From: Microvirga rosea
GTDB lineage: Bacteria; Pseudomonadota; Alphaproteobacteria; Rhizobiales; Beijerinckiaceae
Assembly: GCF_020595095.1 (NCBI RefSeq)
Contig: NZ_JAJDOP010000005.1
Span: 1-64,000, forward strand
DNA: 64,000 bases
Direction: 5' to 3'
Shown: piece by piece, positions 41,798 through 51,280 of the stretch
Numbering within the stretch: the first letter of the stretch is position 1
Layout: every line of letters starts with the position of its first letter
Notes under the pieces: model-generated
Databases searched by the model: none
Told to the model about the DNA's origin: nothing
Seen by the model: the letters and a program-made list of their open reading frames with translations, nothing else
Made by a program: the position numbers and the translations under genes

Positions 41798-42591
41798 GCT
41801 CGCTCCTTTACGGTCCGGCTCCGCCACCATCGAAACAGGATGGGAAACAGAGCCAGGATACTCAATACGCCCAAGGCTATCATCAATTCGGCGGTGAGAA
41901 GGTCTTGAAGGCTCAGGGAAACGCGACAGTCGCCCCGGCCGGTCGCCAGACACTGCTGAAGGATTTCATTTTCCTGGTCAATCACATGATCCAGTCCCGA
42001 CCCGGCGACCGCGAAGGCGAATGCGGTGGGGAGCATGCCGAGCTGCGTCGCCAGGATGAAGGTCTTGAGCCGCACGCCGAAGACCGCCGCGGCCAGATTG
42101 GTGACCCAGAAGGGCATGACCGGCAGGATGCGGAGAAACAGCACATAAGAGAACGCATTGCGGTTGAAGCCCTTGGCCAGGGCCTGGATCCGGGCGCCCG
42201 CCCAGCGGCGCAGCACCTCACCCAGGGAGGTTCGGGCGATCAGAAAGATGTTGGTTGCTCCAACCGTGGCCGATACGGCGGCGATGATGCCGCCGAACGC
42301 CCACCCGAAAAGATACCCCCCCAGCGTCGACAGGAAGGCGGAAGCCGGAATGGATAAGGTGGTGATGCCGATATATGCCAGGATATAGACCCCGAACGCC
42401 GCAAGGCGGCGCTCGTCCACAAAATGCCGGACCGCGTCATAATGGCGGACCAAGCTGTCAAGGCTGAGGGCATGGTGCAGACCGAAAGCAAAGAAAGCCC
42501 CCGCAGCGATCAGGACCAATCCGAGGGGGAGGAAACGCCATAGGGACGCACCGGGACCCTTCACTTCTTGCTGCTGTTCTTCGACGGCCAC
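41794..42591 (-). CDS. TVP38/TMEM64 (VTT/DedA-like) membrane protein
   Basis: 265 residues with about six hydrophobic segments. The VTT domain is marked by SIPASAFLSTLGGYLFGWAFG, VGATNIFLIARTSLGEVL and LRILPVMPFWVTNLAAAVFGV. DedA/VTT proteins are linked to lipid or proton-coupled transport. The start is GTG at 42591, with AAGGG upstream; an overlapping ATG is out of frame. It is the first gene of an operon with the cysteine-less flavoprotein and a histidine kinase. Confidence 0.9.
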   Translation of the reverse strand: MAVEEQQQEVKGPGASLWRFLPLGLVLIAAGAFFAFGLHHALSLDSLVRHYDAVRHFVDERRLAAFGVYILAYIGITTLSIPASAFLSTLGGYLFGWAFGGIIAAVSATVGATNIFLIARTSLGEVLRRWAGARIQALAKGFNRNAFSYVLFLRILPVMPFWVTNLAAAVFGVRLKTFILATQLGMLPTAFAFAVAGSGLDHVIDQENEILQQCLATGRGDCRVSLSLQDLLTAELMIALGVLSILALFPILFRWWRSRTVKERA

Positions 42592-42854
42592 ATTGTCACC
42601 CTTGTTCCTTCATCCATTTAGAGTGGCGAGGCGCCAAGCCCAAATGACGCTCACTTCCTCGTGAGGGGCGAATTGCCGGCCAAGCGCCCTGGACGAGCGT
42701 TGACTTTACGCCGCCCTTCCGTCATAAGCCCGCAAGCTGACGGCGCTCATTTCGGGCGCTGATCGTTTTTTCGAGACAGTTTCGGGGTTTCCCCACAAAT
42801 CCAGACGGGCGCGAGCCTTCGAGCACCGCTGCCCCATTCGACCGGAGATGAGCC

Positions 42855-42989
42855 GTGAAAAGGACGTATCAACCGAGCAAGCTCGTTCGCAAGCGCCGCC
42901 ATGGCTTCCGTGCGCGCATGGCGACCAAGGGTGGCCGCAAGGTCATTGCCGCTCGTCGCGCCCATGGCCGCAAGCGCCTTTCGGCGTAA
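42855..42989 (+). CDS. rpmH: Ribosomal protein L34
   Basis: A 44-residue basic protein with the invariant L34 sequence: [20 protein letters not shown] at the start and [18 protein letters not shown] at the end. The start is GTG at 42855 with GGAG seven bases upstream. It begins the classic rpmH-rnpA-yidC cluster, with rnpA 21 bases downstream. Confidence 0.98.
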   Translation: MKRTYQPSKLVRKRRHGFRARMATKGGRKVIAARRAHGRKRLSA

Positions 42990-43010
42990 CCTGGCTCTCA
43001 GGGCAGACCG

Positions 43011-43451
43011 ATGCGCGACCCTCGCGCAAGTTCGGTCGGGCGCCTGACGAAACGATCTGATTTCGTTGCGGCGGCCTCTGGCCGCCGCTTTCATACGGAG
43101 CGGATGACGGTCCAGGGCCGCCTGCGGAACGACGCTGAGCTTAGCGGCGACAGCAACCGCCTCAGGATCGGCCTGACGGTCACCAAGCGAGTCGGTCATG
43201 CAACCGAGCGGAACCGGATCAAGCGGCGGCTGAGAACCGCATGCCGCGTCGCAGGTCTGGATTATGCCGAGATCCATGCCGATATCGTGGTGATCGGACG
43301 GCGCGACATCCTCACCGCTGATTACGATCAGCTTCTTGACGATCTTCGGCGGGCGCTGCGCGTCGTCACCAAGCCGAAAACGGCGCGGCCCGAGGGCCGC
43401 CCTACCTCCTCACCTCCCAACGGCGAGCGTCGCGGACATACCCATGCGTAA
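43011..43451 (+). CDS. rnpA: Ribonuclease P protein component
   Basis: 146 residues. It carries the RNR signature [15 protein letters not shown] and the N-terminal [16 protein letters not shown] block. RnpA binds RNase P RNA to mature tRNA 5' ends. The C-terminal 25 residues ([19 protein letters not shown]) are a disordered extension beyond the usual family end. It overlaps the yidC start by eight bases, so the two are translationally coupled. Confidence 0.95.
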   Translation: MRDPRASSVGRLTKRSDFVAAASGRRFHTERMTVQGRLRNDAELSGDSNRLRIGLTVTKRVGHATERNRIKRRLRTACRVAGLDYAEIHADIVVIGRRDILTADYDQLLDDLRRALRVVTKPKTARPEGRPTSSPPNGERRGHTHA

Positions 43452-45288
43452 TGAGAACAAAAACCTCATCGTCGCCATCGTGCTGTCGATGGCGATTTTG
43501 ATTGGCTGGCAGTACTTCTTCGCGGCGCCGGAGGCTGAAAAGCATCGCCAGGCGGCCCAGACCGCTCAACAATCCGCGCAGACCAACCCGGCGGCTCCGA
43601 CACCGAGCCAGGCGGGAGGGCCGGCCGCTCCGGTTCCCGGAACGGTTCCGGCAACGCCCGGAGCGCCTGTGGTCGAATCCCGCGAAGCCGCGCTCGCCCG
43701 CTCGCCGCGCCTCCCGATCGAGACCCCCGCCATCATTGGCTCCATCAATCTGCGCGGCGCACGGGTCGACGACGTCTCCCTGCGGACCTACCACGAGACG
43801 GTGGATCCCAAGAGCCCCAACATCGTGCTGCTTTCGCCTACGGGCAGCCAGAATCCCTATTACGCGGAATTCGGCTGGGTCGGGGCGCAGCCCGACGCCG
43901 TCCCCGGCCCGAACACCGTCTGGACGGCCGACAAGGACAAGCTGACCCCATCGAGCCCCGTGACCCTTTCCTGGGATAACGGCAAAGGGCAGATCTTCCG
44001 CCGGGTCCTGTCCGTCGACGACAAGTTCATGTTCACGGTCAAGGACAGCGTGGAGAACCGCGGCTCGGATCCCGTGACGCTGCATCCCTATAGCCTCGTG
44101 TCCCGCCATGGCAGGCCGACCACCCTCGGCTACTACGTGCTCCATGAGGGCATGATCGGTGTCCTGGGCGACCAGGGCCTGCAGGAATATACCTACGCCA
44201 AGCTCGACAAGGAAAACCCCGTGGCCGGCCAGAACGTGGTCGGGCGGATGTGGGATAACGTGACCGGCGGGTTCGTGGGCATCACGGACAAGTACTGGGC
44301 CGCAGCCGTGATCCCCGATCAGGGACAGAGCTATCAAGGGTCCTTCACGGTTCGCCAGGATCCCAATGGACCGACCTATCAGGCCAATGTCCTGGGTGTC
44401 GCGCAGACCGTGCAGCCCGGCGCCACCGCCGAGATGACCCAGCGGATCTTCGCAGGCGCCAAGGAAGTGGCGACCGTCGATCAGTATGCGAACAACCTGA
44501 AGATCAAGAACTTCGATCTCCTGATCGACTGGGGCTGGTTCTATTTCATCACCAAGCCGCTCTTCAAGGTCCTGGACTTTTTCTACAAGCTCTTCGGCAA
44601 CTTCGGCGTGGCGATCCTGCTCGTCACCGTCATCCTGAAGGCGTTGTTCTTCCCGCTTGCCAGCAAATCCTACGCCTCCATGGCGAAGATGAAGGCCGTT
44701 CAGCCTGAGATGGCTTCGATCCGCGAGCGCTACGCGGACGACAAGGTGAAGCAGCAGCAGGCGCTAATGGAGCTCTACCGCAAGGAGAAGATCAATCCGG
44801 TGGCGGGCTGCTGGCCCGTGCTGATCCAGATTCCGGTCTTCTTCGCGCTCTATAAGGTGCTCTTCGTCACCATCGAAATGCGCCATGCGCCCTTCTTCGG
44901 CTGGATCCGCGACCTTGCCGCGCCCGATCCGACATCGGTGTTCAACCTCTTCGGCCTCATTCCGTACAACCCGGGCGCCGTGCCGGTGATCGGCCACTTC
45001 CTCATGCTTGGCGCCTGGCCGCTGATCATGGGTGTGACCATGTGGCTGCAGATGAAGATGAATCCCGAGCCGCCGGATCCGGTACAAAAGCAAGTTTTCG
45101 CCTGGATGCCCGTGATCTTCACGTTCATGCTGGGCTCCTTCCCGGCGGGTCTCGTGATCTACTGGGCCTGGAACAACCTCCTCTCGGTGACTCAGCAGGC
45201 CTTCATCATGAAGAAGAACGGCGTCAGGATCGAACTGGTGCACAATCTTCGCAGCACCTTCAGCAAGAAGGCCCCCGCAAAGGGCTGA
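43444..45288 (+). CDS. yidC: Membrane protein insertase YidC
   Basis: 614 residues from [20 protein letters not shown]. An N-terminal membrane helix and an Ala/Pro-rich linker lead to a large periplasmic beta domain (to about residue 350). The conserved insertase core follows: [40 protein letters not shown], and the final helices [20 protein letters not shown]. The ATG at 43444 lies inside the end of rnpA and fits the family start. A strong terminator follows the gene. Confidence 0.97.
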   Translation: MRNENKNLIVAIVLSMAILIGWQYFFAAPEAEKHRQAAQTAQQSAQTNPAAPTPSQAGGPAAPVPGTVPATPGAPVVESREAALARSPRLPIETPAIIGSINLRGARVDDVSLRTYHETVDPKSPNIVLLSPTGSQNPYYAEFGWVGAQPDAVPGPNTVWTADKDKLTPSSPVTLSWDNGKGQIFRRVLSVDDKFMFTVKDSVENRGSDPVTLHPYSLVSRHGRPTTLGYYVLHEGMIGVLGDQGLQEYTYAKLDKENPVAGQNVVGRMWDNVTGGFVGITDKYWAAAVIPDQGQSYQGSFTVRQDPNGPTYQANVLGVAQTVQPGATAEMTQRIFAGAKEVATVDQYANNLKIKNFDLLIDWGWFYFITKPLFKVLDFFYKLFGNFGVAILLVTVILKALFFPLASKSYASMAKMKAVQPEMASIRERYADDKVKQQQALMELYRKEKINPVAGCWPVLIQIPVFFALYKVLFVTIEMRHAPFFGWIRDLAAPDPTSVFNLFGLIPYNPGAVPVIGHFLMLGAWPLIMGVTMWLQMKMNPEPPDPVQKQVFAWMPVIFTFMLGSFPAGLVIYWAWNNLLSVTQQAFIMKKNGVRIELVHNLRSTFSKKAPAKG

Positions 45289-45318
45289 CGGTGCGGAAGG
45301 AATTGAAGACGACACGAT

Positions 45319-45348
45319 CCCCGGGCCCCAAACCCGGGGTTCTTTTTT
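45319..45348 (+). terminator. Rho-independent terminator of rpmH-rnpA-yidC
   Basis: CCCCGGG (45319-45325) and CCCGGGG (45333-45339) enclose CCCCAAA and are followed by a long T-rich run to 45348. Confidence 0.92.
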
Positions 45349-45364
45349 GATGGAGTTAATGTGA

Positions 45365-46006
45365 ATGCCGACCGGTCCCGATCCCCTGAATCCACATCCG
45401 ATGGCGGGTCAGCCGCGGGTCGGCTTTCTGAAGGCCTTCGTGGACCAACCCAACATCGTCGTGGGGGAATACAGCTACTACGACGATCCGCACGGCCCTG
45501 AGCGCTTCGTGGAGCGCTGCGTCCAGCACCATTATGATTTCATCGGCGACAAATTGGTGATCGGCAGGTTCTGCGCGATCGCCATGGGCACGACGTTCAT
45601 CATGAACGGCGCCAATCATGCCATGACGGGCTTTTCGACCTATCCGTTCAACATCTTCGGGAACGGCTGGGAGGAAGGCTTCGACTGGACGACGATCGAG
45701 GTCGGGCTCAAAGGCGATACGGTCATTGGAAACGACGTCTGGATCGGGCAGGACGCCACCATCATGCCGGGCGTCACGATCGGCGATGGTGCCATCGTTG
45801 CCTCCAAGGCGGTCGTGACGGGTGACGTGCCGCCCTATGCCGTTGTCGGCGGGAACCCGGCGAGGCTCATTCGCAAACGGTTCTCCGACGAGATCATCCA
45901 GGTCCTCCTGGATATCAGGTGGTGGGACTGGCCTCCCGAGAAGATCACCCGCAATCTGAACGCCATCCGCGGCGCGGATCTCGATGCCCTGAGAGAAGCC
46001 GCCTGA
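45365..46006 (+). CDS. CatB/Vat-type hexapeptide-repeat O-acetyltransferase
   Basis: 213 residues forming a left-handed beta-helix ([55 protein letters not shown]). The catalytic histidine fits [15 protein letters not shown], and the C-terminal [11 protein letters not shown] is diagnostic of the xenobiotic acetyltransferase family. Members acetylate chloramphenicol or streptogramins, but many environmental copies have other acceptors, so resistance should not be assumed. GGAG lies nine bases before the ATG. Confidence 0.9.
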   Translation: MPTGPDPLNPHPMAGQPRVGFLKAFVDQPNIVVGEYSYYDDPHGPERFVERCVQHHYDFIGDKLVIGRFCAIAMGTTFIMNGANHAMTGFSTYPFNIFGNGWEEGFDWTTIEVGLKGDTVIGNDVWIGQDATIMPGVTIGDGAIVASKAVVTGDVPPYAVVGGNPARLIRKRFSDEIIQVLLDIRWWDWPPEKITRNLNAIRGADLDALREAA

Positions 46007-46021
46007 GCGGCTCCTCGTCGC

Positions 46022-46606
46022 TCACGCCCGCATCAGGCCCTTCAGCTTCATGTGCTGAAGCAGCATGATCGTCTTGCCATCGATGATTCCACCCCGGTCG
46101 ATCATCAGCAAGGCCTCATCAAGGGTAGGCTCGAGCACTTCGATATCTTCCCCCTCATCCGCGGCCCCTCCTCCATCGCCGATGCGGTCGTGGGGCGCGT
46201 AACGGGCCACGAAGAAGACGAGCTGTTCCGTTACGCTGCCAGGGCTCATGAAGGCCTGGAACACCCGTTGCGGGTCGCGAAGACGATAGCCGAGCTCCTC
46301 CTCCGCCTCGTGGCGGATGCAGGTCTCCGGATCATTGTTGTCGAGAAGCCCGGCGCATGCTTCGATCAAGGGAGCCGGATGGCCGCTCACATAAGCGGGC
46401 AACCGAAACTGACGGATCAACAGAACCCTGCCGCGATCCGGATCGTAGGGCAGGATGACGGCGCCGTTGCCGCGATCGTAGGTCTGGCGGGTCTGGCGCT
46501 CCACCCGTCCATCCCGGCGCGTGTAGTCGAAGGTCACTTTCTTCAGAACGGCCCAATCGTCCGACAGGACCTCAACGGAGTGGATCCGGACCGGATCTGT
46601 CTTCAT
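46022..46606 (-). CDS. nudK: NUDIX hydrolase, NudK-like GDP-mannose pyrophosphatase
   Basis: 194 residues. The Nudix region is AGLLDNNDPETCIRHEAEEE, in which the canonical first Glu is Asp, as in NudK-like proteins. FMSPGSVTEQLVFFVARY and the N-terminal DYTRRDGRVERQTRQTYDRG also match E. coli NudK. It would hydrolyse GDP-mannose or related sugar nucleotides; ADP-ribose is an alternative. AGGAG lies six bases before the ATG. Confidence 0.82.
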   Translation of the reverse strand: MKTDPVRIHSVEVLSDDWAVLKKVTFDYTRRDGRVERQTRQTYDRGNGAVILPYDPDRGRVLLIRQFRLPAYVSGHPAPLIEACAGLLDNNDPETCIRHEAEEELGYRLRDPQRVFQAFMSPGSVTEQLVFFVARYAPHDRIGDGGGAADEGEDIEVLEPTLDEALLMIDRGGIIDGKTIMLLQHMKLKGLMRA

Positions 46607-46758
46607 GCTGGTCTCCTGGCTGCGAGAGTGAAATATGCTCGGTTAGCATCAAGACACGAAACGGACCCCCTGACACTCCGACAGGATCGTGGGGGGCGCC
46701 CCTATTTCCTGGGGGGTGATGAGCCCTAGATTCCTAAAAGCAACGATCGCGATCTGCC

Positions 46759-48318
46759 ATGGACAGTGCTGCCCCTAACCCTCCCCTGCCCGCCCACACT
46801 CCCTCGGGGCCGCGAGAGGTCGAACTCAAGCTCGAACTTGCGGCGGGCATGTTGGAGGATGTCCTCCGGCATCCCGCTCTGGCGAACGCATCAGCCTCAA
46901 CCGATCAAAGCGGGACCCTGCAGGCGACCTATTTCGACACGCCCGACATGGCCTTGCGGGGAGCGGGACTCTCGCTTCGCATCCGGGAACGGACCGGGCG
47001 CTTCGTTCAAACGCTCAAGACCGACAGCGATGGGCAAAGCCTCGCCCTGAACCGCGGAGAATGGGAATGGACGGTCGATGGTCCCGATCTCGATCTTGAA
47101 GCCGTCGCCACGACTCCTCTGGCGGATTTTCTCGCAAAAATTGCCTCTCACGATGAGCTGAAACCGGTCTTCGTGCTCGAAACGAATCGACGGGTGTTTC
47201 GTCTGGAAAAGGGTGACACTCTCATCGAGGCCTGTCTTGATCAGGCGGAGGCCAGGGCGGGGTCACGCAATTTTCCGTTTGCGGAAGTCGAACTTGAGCT
47301 GAAGCGCGGAGATGCGGCGGCCCTGTTCTCCATCGCCTCGGAGCTTCAAGAACATGCGCGCCTGCGTCTCTCCATGACGACGAAATCCGAGCGCGGCTAT
47401 CGGCTAATCGAGACACCCCATACGGGTGCCGTCAAAGCTCATCAGGTGGTCGTGGAGCCTGGAATGACCAGCCCGGAAGCGTTCCGGGTGATCGCCAGGT
47501 CCTGTTTGTCTCAGATCATCCGGAATGAGGAAATCCTGCGCCGCACCCGCAGCCCGGCCTCCCTGCATCAGATGCGGGTCGGTGTGAGACGGCTCAAGGC
47601 TGCCATCTCCTTCTTCGAGGACATGCTCGACGACCGCGAGAGCAAGGCGGTCATCGAGCGGGTGCGGTGGATCGGCAAGAAGCTTGGCCATGTCCGCGAT
47701 ATCGATGTTTATGCCGATGCCCTGAAGAACTCGGACGAAGGATGGGGCAGACGCGCTCTCGACGAAGCCGAAAGGCAGCGGGCCAAGGCCTACAAGTCTC
47801 TCCTCCGCACCTTTGAAAAGCCTCGCTTCATGCGTGCCATCCTCGGTCTCGCGGCCTGGATCGAGGCGGGCCGCTGGCATGCGCGCAGGAAAGCCCGCCT
47901 CGTTGCGGCGAGGGAGCTTCTGGCTGTGGACCGAGCCGCACGGGAACTTGAGAACCGCTGGGTGAAAATCCGCAAGACTTCAGGCGAACTCGGCGACATG
48001 AGCGATGGAAAGCGCCACAGGCTCCGCATCAGGATCAAGGAACTGCGCTACGGCCTTGAGTTCTTCACATCCACATTCGTGGGTGAACAAGCGGAGCAGC
48101 GTCAGCGAGAGATCCTGAGCGTTCTTGAGGATCTTCAGGATGACCTGGGCAAGATGAACGACCTCGTTGTCGCGAAAGAGCTTTTCCCCGGCTATGCCAT
48201 GGGATCCCATCGAACCAAGGGACGCATGAAAAAGCTCCTGAAACGGGCCAAGGCTGCCGCACTTCGGTTGAGGAAGACTGAGCCATTCTGGGAAGAGCGC
48301 GCGGCAGACGTGTCTTGA
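46759..48318 (+). CDS. CYTH-CHAD domain protein (triphosphatase/polyphosphate-binding)
   Basis: 519 residues. An N-terminal CYTH domain (REVELKLEL for ExExK, QATYFDTPDMALRGAGLSLRIRERTG in parts, NRGEWEW, residues about 20-210) is followed by a helical CHAD domain (LHQMRVGVRRLKAAISFF, HVRDIDVYADAL, RIKELRYGLEFF, residues about 240-500). CYTH enzymes cleave triphosphates, and CHAD binds polyphosphate through conserved His, Arg and Lys. Together they suggest tripolyphosphate or polyP metabolism. Upstream of engB with a 30-base gap. Confidence 0.93.
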   Translation: MDSAAPNPPLPAHTPSGPREVELKLELAAGMLEDVLRHPALANASASTDQSGTLQATYFDTPDMALRGAGLSLRIRERTGRFVQTLKTDSDGQSLALNRGEWEWTVDGPDLDLEAVATTPLADFLAKIASHDELKPVFVLETNRRVFRLEKGDTLIEACLDQAEARAGSRNFPFAEVELELKRGDAAALFSIASELQEHARLRLSMTTKSERGYRLIETPHTGAVKAHQVVVEPGMTSPEAFRVIARSCLSQIIRNEEILRRTRSPASLHQMRVGVRRLKAAISFFEDMLDDRESKAVIERVRWIGKKLGHVRDIDVYADALKNSDEGWGRRALDEAERQRAKAYKSLLRTFEKPRFMRAILGLAAWIEAGRWHARRKARLVAARELLAVDRAARELENRWVKIRKTSGELGDMSDGKRHRLRIRIKELRYGLEFFTSTFVGEQAEQRQREILSVLEDLQDDLGKMNDLVVAKELFPGYAMGSHRTKGRMKKLLKRAKAAALRLRKTEPFWEERAADVS

Positions 48319-48348
48319 AGAATAGCGCCTGAGCATCGATAAGGGGTC

Positions 48349-49008
48349 ATGACACACACGACGGCACCAGAAACAGATCCATACCTCGAAGTCGGCCGCA
48401 AGCTCTTTGCCGGCGAAGCGGACTTCAAGTGGGCGGCCAACTCCCTCAAGAACCTGCCGCCCATGGGGCAGGTCGAAATCGCCTTCGCGGGGCGCTCGAA
48501 TGTCGGCAAGTCGAGCCTCGTGAACGCGCTGACGGGTCGGAATACCCTTGCGCGGACGTCGCATACGCCGGGCCGGACCCAGCAACTCAACTTCTTCCAG
48601 ATCGGCGGCCGCTTCCAGCTCGTGGACATGCCCGGCTATGGCTATGCGGCGGTCGAGAAGGAGAAGGTGCAGGCCTGGACTCAGCTGATTCACGATTACC
48701 TGCGGGGGCGGGCCAGCCTTGCGCGGGTCTATGTGCTCATCGATGCCCGGCACGGAATCAAGCCGGTCGACGAGAACGTCCTTGAAACCTTGGACAAGGC
48801 CGCCGTCTCCTACCAGATCGTCCTGACGAAGGCGGACGAGCTGAAGCCGGGGGAGATCGAAAAGAGACTGACCGATACGGCCGGAAAGATCGCCAAGCGC
48901 GCCGCGGCCTTTCCGGTGATCATGCCGACATCGAGCCGCACGGGCGGCGGCATCGCGGAGCTGCGAGCCGAGATTGCCCGCCTTCTGGATGAACGAGGGG
49001 CCCTATGA
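48349..49008 (+). CDS. engB: Ribosome-biogenesis GTPase EngB/YihA
   Basis: 219 residues. GTPase motifs are G1 [12 protein letters not shown]2/switch [18 protein letters not shown]3 DMPGYGYA, G4 LTKADELK and G5 TSSR. EngB assists late assembly of the 50S subunit. Its last four bases overlap the start of the DUF423 gene, so coupled translation is likely. Confidence 0.96.
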   Translation: MTHTTAPETDPYLEVGRKLFAGEADFKWAANSLKNLPPMGQVEIAFAGRSNVGKSSLVNALTGRNTLARTSHTPGRTQQLNFFQIGGRFQLVDMPGYGYAAVEKEKVQAWTQLIHDYLRGRASLARVYVLIDARHGIKPVDENVLETLDKAAVSYQIVLTKADELKPGEIEKRLTDTAGKIAKRAAAFPVIMPTSSRTGGGIAELRAEIARLLDERGAL

Positions 49009-49376
49009 CCCTCGCCGACCGGCTTCTCACGGTCGCGGCGGCCCTGGCCGGATGCCTGGGGGTCGCCCTTGCGGCAGCAGCCGCCCATGTGACGGGAGGC
49101 GGCAATCTGCAGACCGCATCCCAGTTCCTCCTGGCTCACGCCCCTGCCCTGCTCGCCTTGTCGGCCCTGGCGGCGAGCGGCTTGCTGAATCAACGGGTTG
49201 CCCGGCTTTCGGGCTATGTGCTCCTGCTGGGGCTCGCCCTGTTTTGTGGCGATCTCACCCGCCGCGCGTTCGCCGGAATGGCGCTGGCACCCTTGGCAGC
49301 ACCGACCGGGGGCATCCTTCTGATGATCGGGTGGCTCCTTGCCGGGGTGTCTGGCCTTCTTCGCCAAAGATCCTGA
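49005..49376 (+). CDS. DUF423 small membrane protein
   Basis: 123 residues with four hydrophobic segments ([73 protein letters not shown]-like end). DUF423 function is unknown. ATGA overlap with engB. Confidence 0.88.
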   Translation: MTLADRLLTVAAALAGCLGVALAAAAAHVTGGGNLQTASQFLLAHAPALLALSALAASGLLNQRVARLSGYVLLLGLALFCGDLTRRAFAGMALAPLAAPTGGILLMIGWLLAGVSGLLRQRS

Positions 49377-49450
49377 ACTGGCTGTTTCCACAGCCTCCCG
49401 GTTCGGCTAGAACCCTCGCCGTTCCGTTCATTCTCGCGCCGGGGCCCTTC

Positions 49451-50365
49451 ATGTCCAATTCCAATCCTGCAGCCCAGCAGCTGCCTGACGTCCATGTGCA
49501 AGCCGAAGTGCTGGTGCAGGCTCTCCCGCATATGCAGCGCTATGACCAGGAGGTCGTGGTGATCAAGTATGGCGGCCACGCCATGGGCGACCGAGCGGCC
49601 GCCGAGGACTTTGCCGAGGATGTGGTTCTGCTCGAACAATCGGGCATCAAGCCCATCGTCGTCCATGGCGGCGGACCTCAGATCGGCAAGATGCTCGACA
49701 AGCTCGGGATCAAATCCGAGTTCAAGGCCGGCCTCCGGGTCACCGACCAGGCAACGGTCGAGGTGGTCGAGATGGTCCTGGCGGGTTCCATCAACAAGCA
49801 GATCGTCGGCTGGATCGGGGCGGAAGGCGGCAAGGCCGTGGGCCTCTGCGGCAAGGACGGCAACATGGTCACCGCCCGCAAGGTGACCCGCACCGCCGTC
49901 GATCCCGATTCCAATATCGAGAAGGTCGTGGATCTCGGCTTCGTGGGAGAGCCGGAAAACGTCAACCGGGCCGTTCTGGACCAGGTTCTCAGCGCAGAGC
50001 TGATTCCTGTCCTGGCGCCGGTGGCGGTCGGGCGTGACGGGCAGACGTACAACGTGAATGCCGATACTTTCGCCGGAGCCATCGCCGGCGCGATGATGGC
50101 GAAGCGCCTGTTGCTTCTGACCGACGTGCCCGGGGTTCTCGACAAGAACAAGAACCTGATTCCCGAGATGACCATCGATGATTGCCGTCGCCTGATCGCC
50201 GACGGCACCATCACGGACGGCATGATCCCCAAGATCGAGACCTGCATCTACGCCCTCGAGCGGGGCGTGGAGGCTGTCGTCATCCTGGACGGGAAGGTTC
50301 CGCACGCCGTCCTGCTGGAGCTCTTCACGGATCACGGTGCCGGGACGCTGATCCGCCGGGGCTAA
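49451..50365 (+). CDS. argB: Acetylglutamate kinase
   Basis: 304 residues from [17 protein letters not shown]. Signature blocks are [47 protein letters not shown] and [20 protein letters not shown]. The enzyme phosphorylates N-acetylglutamate in arginine synthesis. The reading frame is open for 160 codons upstream, through the end of engB and the DUF423 gene, but the family start is at 49451. Order engB-DUF423-argB-nucleotidase suggests one transcription unit. Confidence 0.96.
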   Translation: MSNSNPAAQQLPDVHVQAEVLVQALPHMQRYDQEVVVIKYGGHAMGDRAAAEDFAEDVVLLEQSGIKPIVVHGGGPQIGKMLDKLGIKSEFKAGLRVTDQATVEVVEMVLAGSINKQIVGWIGAEGGKAVGLCGKDGNMVTARKVTRTAVDPDSNIEKVVDLGFVGEPENVNRAVLDQVLSAELIPVLAPVAVGRDGQTYNVNADTFAGAIAGAMMAKRLLLLTDVPGVLDKNKNLIPEMTIDDCRRLIADGTITDGMIPKIETCIYALERGVEAVVILDGKVPHAVLLELFTDHGAGTLIRRG

Positions 50366-50407
50366 AGGGACTCTTCAAATCGGGCACTTCTGTGCCTATA
50401 TGACAGG

Positions 50408-50430
50408 AATGGGGCCATATCGGCCCCATT
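50408..50430 (+). terminator. Hairpin after argB
   Basis: AATGGGGCC (50408-50416) and GGCCCCATT (50422-50430) form a nine-pair stem with a five-base loop. The following T run is short, so termination may be partial. Confidence 0.45.
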
Positions 50431-50446
50431 GCCATCTTTGGGTGCC

Positions 50447-51175
50447 ATGAAAGCTTTACCGGCCGACGAGATCCTGCCCCTGCCCGATGCGCGAAGCTTC
50501 TCGCATGTCGATACCTGGATCTTCGATCTCGACAATACCCTCTACCCGCACACCTCCCGCATCTGGCCGCAGGTGGACGAGCGGATCACTCTTTATATCG
50601 CCGAGCTTTTCGGGATCGACGGGCTCTCGGCGCGGGCTTTGCAGAAGTATTTCTACCACAAGTACGGCACGACCCTTCGGGCGCTGATCGATGAATATAA
50701 TATCGATCCTTACGATTTCCTCGATTTCGCCCACGACATCGACCATACCGACATTGCCCTCGACGAGCGCCTGGGCGCGGCCATCGAGAAGCTTCCCGGG
50801 CGGAAGCTGATCCTGACCAACGGCTCCCGCAAGCACGCGGAGAACGTGGCCCGGAAGATCGGGATCCTCGATCACTTCGAGGACGTGTTCGACATCGCAG
50901 CCGCCAATTTCGTTCCAAAGCCCGACCGGCGCGCCTATGAGAGCTTTCTTGAGAAGCATGCGGTTGAGCCGACGCGGGCCGCGATGTTCGAGGACATTGC
51001 CAAGAACCTGATCGTTCCCCACGACTTGGGCATGAGGACGACCCTGGTCGTTCCCAAAACCGCCGATCCTTTCCGTGAGGAGTTCGAGCAGGAAGCCGTA
51101 CGGGCGGTTCACATCGACCACATCACGGATGATCTTGCGAGCTTTCTCGGGGAAGGCGTGCTGCCGTCCGTTTGA
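50447..51175 (+). CDS. HAD-family pyrimidine 5'-nucleotidase
   Basis: 242 residues. HAD motif I is WIFDLDNTLYPHTSRIW, motif II is KLILTNGSRKHAENV, and motif III/IV are KPDRRAYESF and AAMFEDIAKNL. The SDT1/YjjG-like subfamily dephosphorylates pyrimidine nucleotides. The ATG at 50447 is preferred to a TTG at 50429. It follows argB by 81 bases, with a hairpin between. Confidence 0.9.
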   Translation: MKALPADEILPLPDARSFSHVDTWIFDLDNTLYPHTSRIWPQVDERITLYIAELFGIDGLSARALQKYFYHKYGTTLRALIDEYNIDPYDFLDFAHDIDHTDIALDERLGAAIEKLPGRKLILTNGSRKHAENVARKIGILDHFEDVFDIAAANFVPKPDRRAYESFLEKHAVEPTRAAMFEDIAKNLIVPHDLGMRTTLVVPKTADPFREEFEQEAVRAVHIDHITDDLASFLGEGVLPSV

Positions 51176-51280
51176 GGAAGCTGCTGTGCCGGAAGGCTCA
51201 AAAATAATAAGCAGCGGCCTCTATTGATACGATATATTATATAGATTAGCCTGTGAGCTTTCCCTCAAGGAGAGACCTCA

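Noticed and set aside
45365-46006. Chloramphenicol or streptogramin resistance gene
   Set aside because: The fold is that of CatB/Vat acetyltransferases, but the acceptor cannot be told and the context is not a resistance island.
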